From: Euperipatoides rowelli
Taxonomy: Eukaryota; Onychophora; Udeonychophora; Euonychophora; Peripatopsidae
Assembly (NCBI GenBank): GCA_003024985.2
Contig: PXIH01S0000152.1
Direction: 5' to 3' (one strand)
Length of the DNA: 12,656 nt
The notes under the pieces were generated by a model. The model searched no databases, was not told the origin of the DNA, and worked only from the letters and a program-made list of their open reading frames with translations. This document shows, in pieces, positions 1 through 7,079 of this stretch; position 1 is the first letter of the stretch; every line of letters begins with the position of its first letter. Both the position numbers and the translations under genes were made by a program.

Positions 1-514
1 AATGAATTTTATATGTTTTTAAGGAGAATGAATTTCTCAAATTTTTAGTTTAAATGGCTGAAATTTTATGTAAACATTTGTTTTACTGCACATTCTGGTT
101 TTCACTCTATCTTGCAATTAATAGTTTAATCTTATTGGCCAGCTGTGTGTTTCTATTTTTCTGAAGTTCGTTTTATGAGTTAAAAATAAATAAAAATGAA
201 CAATTTTCATTACGTTTATGCAATTTGTATTTTATAAATATTACTGTATTTTCACCAGAGCTGTTCGTATAACTTGAAAGTAATAAAATCATGTTTACTT
301 GATTTTATTACTGTATAACATTTGGGAAAATTTTAAATTCCATCTTGCCTTAAGAAATCAGATAAATTTTATTACATCTCCAAAAAAATAAAATTCTTCA
401 AACCTTTGTAAAAGCATTTTAAAATCAAGCTGACCAGTTTTTTTGAAGAATCATCGACTAACCCTCAAATAATATAATTCCTCAGTTTTAAAATTGTCTT
501 GTTTATCTCTTAAC
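1..514. other. AT-rich non-coding stretch, no gene seen
   Basis: I see no coding region here. The sequence is AT-rich with short A and T runs, and every frame is closed by frequent stops. It lies upstream of the relic transposase and the 2303-3072 exon. Because that exon begins at a 3' splice site in mid-codon, this stretch may be part of an intron of the same gene. That is an inference from position only; no upstream exon can be recognised. Confidence 0.5.
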
Positions 515-1400
515 AATAACATTTTAGACATCTGTCTTTCTTTTGATGGTTCATGGTGTAAGAGAGGCAACACATCAAATCATGGGATTGGTGTTGCTAT
601 TGATGTCATCACAGGTCTTATTATATACTATGAAATTTTAAGTATATATATATATTGTCCAAATGTGATACACTAGTTAAATAATATAACACTAAGCGAT
701 AGAGATGATGCTTCAAAAACACCATGATTCGGGACAATGCCAAAAAAAATTTAGTGGTTCATTCAATGCTATGTAATCAGAGGCTGCTAAAATTCAAACT
801 CAGATACACTTATAGATGGTGACTTAGAGCCAAATATGAATATTATTAATCATGTTCAGAAAAGAATGGGTACAGCATTGTGTAACTAAGTAGGAGAGCA
901 AAAACTCAAGGAGTATAACTTGATGGTCATGGAAAATTAAGCTCTTCTGTAATCGACCTATGTATTATGGAAAGGACATCAAAGACATACTGGAGACTTG
1001 GATGGCATAAGAGGGTTGGATTTTCCACTGTTTTTCATGTCATTTCAACTAATGAACAGCATCATCATCAAATATTCTTTGCTGGTGTGGATTCATTGTG
1101 CTATATCGAGAGGAGGAGAGCCAGGTACACTCAAAAAAAGCATGCCCCACCATTATACAATAGCTGATATAATGATCGATGTTATAGGAGATTCAAATTT
1201 ATTGCAGGAAGATTTATCTTACTGCCCCAAAATTGGATTTTCCGGAAGGTGACGTTTTGATCTGGCAGTTGCTCATGCTATATCAGAATTTAATGTTGGA
1301 GGCGGCCATGTCTTAACTAATACACTAACAGTAAATATATAAGCAGGAAAGTTATGTGAAACACACAAAGAAGAATTTCTAGAGTAAGAGGAAGACAGCA
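515..1400 (+). pseudogene. Decayed Mutator-domain transposase relic
   Basis: This is a dead transposase of the animal 'Mutator-like transposase domain' family (I recall it as Pfam Mutator, PF20700), DDE enzymes that move DNA by cut and paste. Conserved blocks appear in family order but in different frames. SFDGSW-KRG with GIGVAID-ITGLIIYYEILS lies at about 526-640 and includes the first catalytic-type Asp. LRYT and then DGD follow at about 800-825. HVQKRMGTALCN is at about 853-888, LDGHGKLSSSVID near 921-959, FHVISTNEQHHHQIF with GVDSLC near 1036-1100, GEPGTLKK near 1118-1141, and AVAHAISEFNVGG near 1268-1306. Several frameshifts and stops (for example the TAG at about 674 and stops at about 886 and 1165) rule out a working protein. 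Terminal inverted repeats and target duplications were not found, so the element's edges are unknown. The family call is by remembered motif pattern and the decay is seen directly. Confidence 0.8.
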
Positions 1401-2302
1401 CTAAACACTAAAACTGGCTAAGGAAGTATCAAAGTTCTTTATCATCGAGAGATTTTTGATTAACAGGAGAGCCATTTGTATGCAGATGGAGGTGGCGATT
1501 AAATTTGAGATTCCACATTGATTTCAACTTTAGGGTACATTTACTTTGCAATTTACATTTTTTAGTAGGCTATTCTATAAGAATTTCTATAAACCTACTG
1601 TATATAAATAATAAATATTTCATTCAAAATACATAATTAATGAAATATTTTAGTGTTTTGTAATAGTTTATTAAAAAAATGCTTTAGAAAATGTTTTTTA
1701 TTATACAATATATATTTTAATTTTATATGGCTTTTTCTCAGTTTGTGTATTTTGAGCATATTGATTGAACAATGAAAAAAAGTAGATCTTTGTAGGCTAA
1801 TGCTTCAATATTTTGCTTTAAAATATTTGTATAGGCTATTTGTATAATAGCCTATACTAAGTCTACATTTTTTAAAAATAATTATTAAAAAAAATACTTT
1901 TTTTTAAAAACATGGAATAAAATTTACCTTTTTTTTTTTCAAATATTTTATTCGTTATGTTTATGGCGTTTATTAATTATTTAAGATACCATAGTAAATA
2001 AGCTTATTTTTCACTTCTAGTTTTTATGTTATAATTTATGCAGGCCACTCATTAGCACAATTTTAATCCCCCCCCCCCCATGAATAATTCTCATTTTTGG
2101 AGTTTTTAAACATACAGTATTCAAAACTTGATTTTCTATCTATTTAAATAAAAAACTTCTCTAATTAGTAGAATGTCCTCCTAAATTGTTCATATTGGCA
2201 TATAGTTAATTCTTTATAGATTTTTTTTTTTGACAAGTTAAATTTTTCAGGATAATATATTGAACCATTAATATGATTTTAATTTTATTATTTCTTTTAT
2301 AG
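1401..2302. other. AT-rich probable intron sequence with a C12 tract
   Basis: No coding signal is visible. The stretch holds many A/T homopolymers, an uninterrupted run of twelve C at 2068-2079, and several copies of TAGGCTA or its complement TAGCCTA (about 1565-1572, 1792-1798, 1832-1838 and 1849-1855). Its right end is a good 3' splice site: a T-rich tract followed by TTTCTTTTATAG ending at 2302. The end of this stretch is therefore most simply read as intron. Where that intron begins cannot be seen. Confidence 0.55.
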
Positions 2303-3072
2303 GAATGTTGCAATATTTATCTACCAAAAATGTTAACAAATTAATGGATTGTTTGTATCAATCTCATGTTGTTGCAGTAGAGTTTGACTCTCGACCCGGT
2401 TTAAAGTTCCTACTTCAAAAGGTGGTGCGGGCTGATGTGGCAGCTAATCTATATAAGCAAGCTGCGGCTAGCTGGACATTTTATATGTTGACACAATTTA
2501 TCATTGGTTTACATTCCGATTGTCTTTCTGTGGATTATATAAAAAGTATTTTAGAATCCTCGCCAAAAAAAAAGAACATAAATCAATGTTTAACTGTTGA
2601 TCATCACATAGAAATGTTTTTAAAACAGTTCTATAAAACTTTGACTGATGTGTGCCAAATGTATATAGACATGGTGCTGGACAAAGAAGGATTTATTTGT
2701 AGTGCAGATAAAATCGCAGATCAACCGTTGTTTTTTCTTGTGGCGCAACCTGATGATTTTCTAGAACTGTCTTATAAACGCAAAAATTTAGAGACTAAGT
2801 CATCTTTGACCGAAGTAGAAAAACAGGTAGATACCAATACAGTTAAAGCTTTGGAAGAATTGAATAAACAAGAAGGCAAAATATATACTGTCGCTACAGA
2901 ACCAACTATCAAAACTTTAATGAACGAATATAAAAAACGTAAACAGCAACATTCCATGCCTTCTTCTAAAACCAAAGATGATAGAAAAAGAAAAAATCCT
3001 TTTGACAAGAACAAAGGAATGGAAACATTGCCTGATGAAATCACTAAGCAACAGAAAACATCTATTATGAAG
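2303..3072 (+). CDS. Internal exon of a BIG/ARFGEF-family gene (ARFGEF3/BIG3-like C-terminal region)
   Basis: This is the only convincing host coding exon. It is open for 256 codons from the first ATG (2305), but it is probably internal. It begins after a strong 3' splice site (TTTTATAG, ending at 2302) with two bases completing a split codon (likely Gly), and it ends at AAG|GTAAAT (3072/3073), a consensus donor in phase 0. The N-terminal ~50 residues carry KLMDCL..SH..A.EFDSRPGLKFLLQKV (residues 12-40) and AANLYKQ (46-52). This fits the pattern 'LLDCL..SH..A..F.S...PNLLKQ' of the C-terminal domain of brefeldin-A-inhibited ARF guanine-nucleotide exchange factors, and the EFDSRPGLKF form suggests BIG3/ARFGEF3. 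A second conserved-looking block, ADQPLFFLVAQPDDF, is at residues 138-152. The tail is lysine-rich, with KKRK at 210-213 and RKRK at 227-230. Family members act on ARF GTPases at Golgi or secretory-granule membranes, but the catalytic Sec7 domain is not in this window. Family placement is from memory of motifs and is moderate; that this is a real exon is strong. Confidence 0.72.
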
Positions 3073-3162
3073 GTAAATCACTTTGACTACTTAAACAAAT
3101 GTGCAATATTATATACTTTAATTACTTTTATACTTGGAAATGATGATGAAAATATATTTTAG
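3073..3162 (+). other. Probable 90-base intron that stays open in frame
   Basis: The stretch starts GTAAAT and ends TATATTTTAG, matching donor and acceptor consensus. It is AT-rich and its predicted peptide is unlike the exon before it. It is exactly 90 bases, and the reading frame of the upstream exon runs through it without a stop until the TAG that also forms the acceptor AG (3160-3162). Retention would therefore give a different 29-residue hydrophobic tail instead of the spliced ending. Confidence 0.5.
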
Positions 3163-3195
3163 GAAATAGAACAGTTTAGAGCCATAACTATTTAA
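3163..3195 (+). CDS. Candidate terminal exon (10 codons plus stop) of the ARFGEF-like gene
   Basis: After splicing in phase 0, the reading frame continues as EIEQFRAITI and stops at TAA (3193-3195). The short exon lies within normal distance of a downstream AATAAA. The alternative acceptors I noticed are CTATTTCAG at 7895-7903 (giving NPLKLL then stop) and CCATTCCAG ending at 8541 (giving EET then stop). I prefer the nearby site because it needs only a 90-base intron and is followed by a poly(A) signal. A ten-residue coding piece cannot be proved by eye. Confidence 0.42.
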   Translation, partial: EIEQFRAITI

Positions 3196-3398
3196 TTAAA
3201 AGGCATGTTCGTCATTAGATTTTTTTCAGTTTCATTACTTTGGTTTGTACCTTGATCACGTGAACATATAATTTTATAGATGAACGATCAAAGTTAGCCC
3301 TTTCTAAGTAGCAAAGTACTCGATCATAATAAAATAGTTAAGTATGCTTTTATGCAACAATAATTTTGATGCAAGTGAAGATAAAATTCTAACTTATT

Positions 3399-3404
3399 AA
3401 TAAA
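3399..3404 (+). terminator. Candidate poly(A) signal AATAAA of the ARFGEF-like gene
   Basis: A canonical AATAAA lies about 200 bases after the proposed stop codon and is followed within ten bases by an A-rich tract. This is a reasonable cleavage and polyadenylation signal. AATAAA also arises often by chance in DNA this AT-rich, so its use is an inference from position. Confidence 0.35.
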
Positions 3405-3585
3405 ATAACAAAAAAAAAATGTTTATATCAAAGACTATTTTACAAAGACTAGCATTTTCAAATTATTGCGTGCAGCCTTACTTATGGGGATATTTATAAT
3501 AGAGGTATTTCCCTGAAAAAAATGAATGTAAAATTCATGATTAGGATTACAGATCATTAAAATGAAAAATTATCGCGACACTATC

Positions 3586-3593
3586 ATCTAAGA
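3586..3593 (+). repeat. Left 8-bp target-site duplication of the hAT element
   Basis: ATCTAAGA immediately precedes the terminal CAGTGTTTC of the element. The partner at 4860-4867 is ATCTAAGT, matching at seven of eight bases. Eight-base duplications are the hallmark of hAT insertion. Confidence 0.8.
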
Positions 3594-3701
3594 CAGTGTT
3601 TCACAAACTTTTTCAAATGAGGACCGGTGTTTGCAAAAAAAATTTTCCATGGCCCGTCCAAAAGTTTTGATGAACTATTTATTTATTTATTTATTTTTTT
3701 T

Positions 3702-3725
3702 GGGGGGGGGGGGAAGGGGGAAGGG
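3702..3725 (+). other. G-tract (G12-AA-G5-AA-G3) beside a (TTTA)n run
   Basis: Twelve G, two A, five G, two A and three G follow each other just after a TTTA/T-rich tract inside the hAT element. Such a run can form a G-quadruplex and is prone to length change and assembly error. No function is implied. Confidence 0.7.
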
Positions 3726-3993
3726 TCTGCCAAAACATTTTATTTGATTAACTTTTTTTTTTTTAATATCTAGTCCTAATGTTTTATTATTATTTACCAA
3801 GCGTGCCAATAATCTTATCAGCTAATAATCAAGCAATCATATATTTTGGTATTGATTAATATCAATAAATTTCATTTAACATTTTATCTGTTTATTTATT
3901 TTAACATGAGATTTTAATATTCAAAATAATACAGTAGATTTATTTTTAAATTAGATTTTGGATGCATAAACTAAAAAACGAATAATTATATTT

Positions 3994-4155
3994 TTAATGA
4001 GTAGGGTGATGATGTTTCTCATCAAATAATAACTTCATATCAGGTGGAAAAGATGTCAACTTGATTCTTAAATCTGGCTCAAAATTATTAATAATTGGTG
4101 GGGAAGATAGGTAGTGAAGGAGAAAAAAAGAATAATGACTTCTTGCTGTTGAATG
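3994..4155 (-). pseudogene. C-terminal remnant of a hAT transposase (ZBED/FAM200-like family ending)
   Basis: On the minus strand the frame is open from 4155 to a TAA at 3994-3996. It reads FEPDLRIKLTSFPPDMKLL and then FDEKHHHPTH before the stop. This resembles the standard ending of the ZBED5/FAM200-type hAT transposases: an 'LR..L......P....L...KQ.H.SH' tail that follows the dimerisation domain. Everything upstream of about codon -53 is absent or unrecognisable, so the catalytic core is gone. It sits between the hAT terminal inverted repeats, in the strand sense expected if the right end is the 5' end. The ending is read directly; the sub-family name is from memory. Confidence 0.6.
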
Positions 4156-4320
4156 CTAATTAACAGAAAACAAATTATTATTATTAGCAGGAAATACTTT
4201 GTTTTTTAAATACCAACCAAGGCAGAGAAAATGAAACAGGAACGTAAAATTGAAAATACCTAATAAGAGTTTTTATTAGACAATTATATAAAAAAAAAAA
4301 TAATGATGGTACAAAGTCCT

Positions 4321-4347
4321 TGGGATGACATACAGTATGTCATCCCA
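4321..4347. repeat. Perfect 13-bp inverted repeat with one-base centre
   Basis: TGGGATGACATAC, A, GTATGTCATCCCA: the two 13-base arms are exact reverse complements around a single A. It sits inside the hAT element, roughly 540 bases from the right terminus. It may be a leftover subterminal structure or a separate tiny foldback. Confidence 0.85.
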
Positions 4348-4859
4348 CCTACAATTTAGTAAAAACTATTTACAGAAAATAAAACAATACTCGCTCTGAT
4401 GACACCTGTCAAGCTGAATGAATATAACAACTAACTTTATTAGCATACTTTTATTATATTTTGCTTGCACTCTTTTACATAAATTAAAACTATTATCTTT
4501 GATCCAATCTATTCCGATAATATTGTTTTTTTAAATAAACCTTGGTAACATTTGGTTTAAAACCATTAGATGGCGCTTGGAGCTGTAACATTTGTTATTT
4601 GACAATATGCTATTTATGATAAAAAAAATGTAGTCTTCTATGGAATAATGAAGTTTTTGTGAAAATTCGCACATTTAAGTTGTTAACTAAAAATGTTTAC
4701 ATTAAATTTTATGAAAACATATTTTGTTAATAAAATAGTTCAATAAATAGTAAAGTTTTTTATTTTAAAATTTATTTGTTCATGCTTAAGTTGTCATGGA
4801 CCGGTACTTTCTTTCCGAGGCCCGGTACCAGTCCGCGGACTACACTTTGAGAAACTCTG

Positions 4860-4867
4860 ATCTAAGT
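4860..4867 (+). repeat. Right 8-bp target-site duplication of the hAT element
   Basis: ATCTAAGT follows the terminal CTCTG directly and pairs with ATCTAAGA at 3586-3593. The single mismatch in the last base suggests an insertion old enough to have begun diverging. Confidence 0.8.
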
Positions 4868-5430
4868 TATTGTAATCACTTAGTTTTTACATAATTTTAA
4901 TCCCATTAATAAATCCAAGTAGAAGCAATGCTAACTTTTTCGTCAGCCATTATGAAAACCAAATCTCATGAAGTAACCCACTTTTCGAGCAGGGTTAGAA
5001 AGTTTGAAACGAAACGAATGAAATGAACTAGATTTTTTAAAATGACTAACAGTCTAGTACATTTTGTGCGCTTAATGACGAACGAAAAAGTATCAAATAG
5101 TTTAAATAATTTAAAACGACACGCCTAAAGTTGTGCAGTCTAACAAAAACATAATATTTTCATACCTGTCAACTTGTATGCATCAGATGTAAAATGTGCA
5201 CATTTTCATGTTTTTTATGAATTTACTGATCAGTATCTTTTTTTTTTTTTTTTGGCTTAATCAAAAAACAAACAAAAAATTGCTTTGAAAGAAATACAGA
5301 AAATGAATTGAGAAAAAAAAAATCCACCATGAGCAGTAAAGATAGATGTCTGAAGCTTTGCTGACATTCAAAGTGGCTGTGCATTATATGTCACATGATC
5401 ATAATTGCAGTAATAAATTAAGTAAACCTA
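4868..5430. other. AT-rich non-coding stretch with a 16-bp palindrome
   Basis: No gene is seen. The only clear structure is AAAATGTGCACATTTT (5191-5206), a perfect 16-base palindrome, plus a long T run near 5238-5253. I recognise no family in any frame. Confidence 0.5.
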
Positions 5431-5438
5431 AAAAGTTC

Positions 5439-5687
5439 TCAAAATATTAAAGTTGGTTGGTTTGCCAAGTGTGCTGCAGTGATTTCAGTGTTATACCCTT
5501 GGCTGATGGCATTTCCTGGCTTGTTGAAAGGCTGAACCATATTAACGAAGTGAAATGTCAGAACGCAATGTAAAAGTTGACTCTGTTTTTCAAGAACGAT
5601 ACTCCATCGGACAATAAAAGTGTTTGGTGATTGCTTCTTTTGTTTCTCATTACACAATGTGGCGATCATGCAGGTTTGATTTTCCAA
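5439..5687 (-). other. Unassigned open frame of 82 codons in a locally GC-richer patch
   Basis: A minus-strand frame is open for 82 codons from an ATG at 5687 to a stop at 5439. The patch is visibly less AT-rich than its flanks and has none of their long homopolymers, which is why it stands out. The peptide has an RWSIVLEKQSQLLH stretch that faintly recalls the 'TRWS' region of some hAT and zinc-finger-MYM-type transposon proteins, but I cannot align more than that. No splice sites, signal peptide or membrane segment support a gene. It may be an old transposon fragment or chance. Confidence 0.15.
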
Positions 5688-5699
5688 AAGATGTTTCTA

Positions 5700-6520
5700 A
5701 GGTGTATCACTGCAATATAGAGTGCTAGTTTTGCTGATGTATATTTTTCCAAGTTGACCGGTATGCACTTTCTTTTACAAAGTTGGAATTAGATAAATGC
5801 AATAGTATTGACAAACCCAATTCTTGAAATGAATCTAATTTGTCAATCGATAAAAAGTAACAATGTTAATATATCATAAATGCAAACAAACTTGATTATT
5901 GATATACAGTAATATGATCAAGTCTGACTTGAGAATACCACCAATTGAAGTTCAATTAGTTTCTAATAGTTTAAATTGTAATTTTTGGTTGGAATTGTCT
6001 GGTAACTTGAAACTTAATTTAAAATATCCCCACTATTAAAAAAAAAAGTTTATTTTATCCTTTAAAAATGTAAGTTGATTTGCTAATGTTTAGTGAGGAA
6101 GTATCCAATTTGTACACAGAACTTGGCAACAGTTACAATTTAAAACTGACTAATATACATAAAAAATAACTACGGTACTAAAAATGAAAGTAAACTCAGA
6201 CTTATCCAATATCTTTGATTCTTCTAATTAAATTTTATATTTGGTACATCTAGCATGGCCCAAGTCTTCCATATCTGAATGTAGACACTGGACTCCAGTA
6301 ATTTAAAAAAATGCATTGTGTCAAAATTAAAAAAAAAAAAATTAATAAGGTTTTTTTAAAAAAAATTATTTATGTAGTATCTCTACTCAAACACTGACAT
6401 AATATAGCGGGCACCATTTAACATTCTTAGGAAGGTAAATGCCCTCGAACACAAATGGTCCACCAATTTGCTTATCGGTCTGAGCTGAGATTTGGTTATA
6501 AAAGAGAAACACATTCAGTA
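5700..6520. other. AT-rich stretch, nothing recognised
   Basis: I see no coding frame, RNA gene or transposon end here. Sequence is AT-rich with A and T runs, including a long A run near 6328-6341. Confidence 0.5.
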
Positions 6521-6528
6521 TAGATTCA

Positions 6529-6568
6529 TACTGTATATACAGTACCTGTGTATACAGTATATACAGTA
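6529..6568. repeat. Cluster of TACTGTATATACAGTA-type palindromes
   Basis: TACTGTATATACAGTA at 6529-6544 is a perfect 16-base palindrome. After a six-base gap, TATACAGTATATACAGTA follows. The shared word TACAGTA/TACTGTA recurs across the whole window, and this is the densest cluster. It can form a cruciform or hairpin. Confidence 0.75.
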
Positions 6569-6599
6569 AAACTAATTAAAAATAAACTCTGTACAAAAT

Positions 6600-6890
6600 G
6601 GAATCTTTCAAAAACAGAAAAATGTTTTGATAGCAGTAAAAGTATAGACATTTGATGTATTTGAAACTTGATAAGCCAGAATCTGTCCAAAGCAGAAACG
6701 GACAGCATCTCTGCTATTAAAACCAAAATAATACCAATTACAATATATACAGTACAGAATAATTTGCATTTCAGTTGCAGTATTTATTATTTTTTATTAT
6801 GAATTCAATTTTAGTTCATTAACCCAATTTCAAAAATGTGTAATGTGCAGAATGTCTCATGCATGTGCTGTTGGTGGAATAAGATGAGAA
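6600..6890. other. AT-rich stretch, nothing recognised
   Basis: No coding or structural signal is visible apart from another ATATATACAGTAC near 6743-6755. Confidence 0.4.
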
Positions 6891-6891
6891 T

Positions 6892-6904
6892 TCTTATTGT
6901 GCAT
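6892..6904. repeat. 13-base inverted copy of part of the 6986-7077 hairpin unit
   Basis: TCTTATTGTGCAT is the exact reverse complement of ATGCACAATAAGA at 7027-7039, which lies in the loop of the neighbouring hairpin unit. The two could pair over about 120 bases. It may be a partial inverted second copy of the same repeat. Confidence 0.6.
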
Positions 6905-6985
6905 CAAACACCACCTACTGTGAAAGCATTTTAGACCTCTATTTGGGCAGAACTCAATTTTTTATGTTTTTTTTTTTTTTTGTAT

Positions 6986-7077
6986 ATATACAGTGTGTCC
7001 TTCGTAAGCGAAGTTGATCAGGTTCAATGCACAATAAGAGTTGTCACCTAATGGCATGTGTGGGACACACTGTATAT
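6986..7077. repeat. 92-bp nested hairpin unit with perfect 15-bp arms
   Basis: The outer arms ATATACAGTGTGTCC (6986-7000) and GGACACACTGTATAT (7063-7077) are exact reverse complements enclosing 62 bases. Directly inside the left arm is a second hairpin, CTTCG-TAAG-CGAAG (7000-7013). The enclosed sequence is less AT-rich than its surroundings and contains GATCAGGTTCAATGC, which faintly resembles an RNA polymerase III B box, though no tRNA fold can be drawn. The layout fits a very small inverted-repeat transposon, a fragment of a repeat family, or a structured RNA. I cannot tell which. Confidence 0.6.
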
Positions 7078-7079
7078 GC

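Larger units (their letters stand above)
3594..4859. mobile_element. hAT-superfamily DNA transposon, internally deleted (about 1.27 kb)
   Basis: Both ends are visible. The left end begins CAGTGTTTCACAAA and the right end, read in reverse complement, begins CAGAGTTTCTCAAA. They match at 12 of 14 bases, and GGACCGG/GGTACCGG-type blocks follow on each side. These are hAT-style terminal inverted repeats, and 8-bp near-identical target duplications flank them. The element is far shorter than an autonomous hAT and codes only for the last ~50 codons of a transposase, on the minus strand. It must have moved using an enzyme made elsewhere, or have been deleted after insertion. Inside are a G12-AA-G5-AA-G3 run (3702-3725) next to a TTTA tetranucleotide tract and a perfect 13-bp palindrome (4321-4347). 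The insertion lies 3' of the ARFGEF-like gene. The ends and duplications are seen directly; superfamily assignment rests on TIR and duplication rules. Confidence 0.85.

Noticed and set aside
967-1252. Two overlapping plus-strand open frames as separate small genes
   Set aside because: Both carry pieces of the same Mutator-type transposase in different frames, so they are fragments of one decayed gene.
2772-3044. 90-codon minus-strand open frame
   Set aside because: It lies antisense within the well-supported ARFGEF-like exon and shows no family motif, so it is a shadow frame.
6526-6726. 66-codon minus-strand frame
   Set aside because: Its C-terminal end is made of the TACAGTA palindrome cluster and no motif is present, so it is a chance frame.
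6995-7035. Possible tRNA or SINE promoter (B-box-like GGTTCAATGC)
   Set aside because: No convincing A box at the right spacing and no cloverleaf can be drawn, so it is kept only as a hairpin unit.
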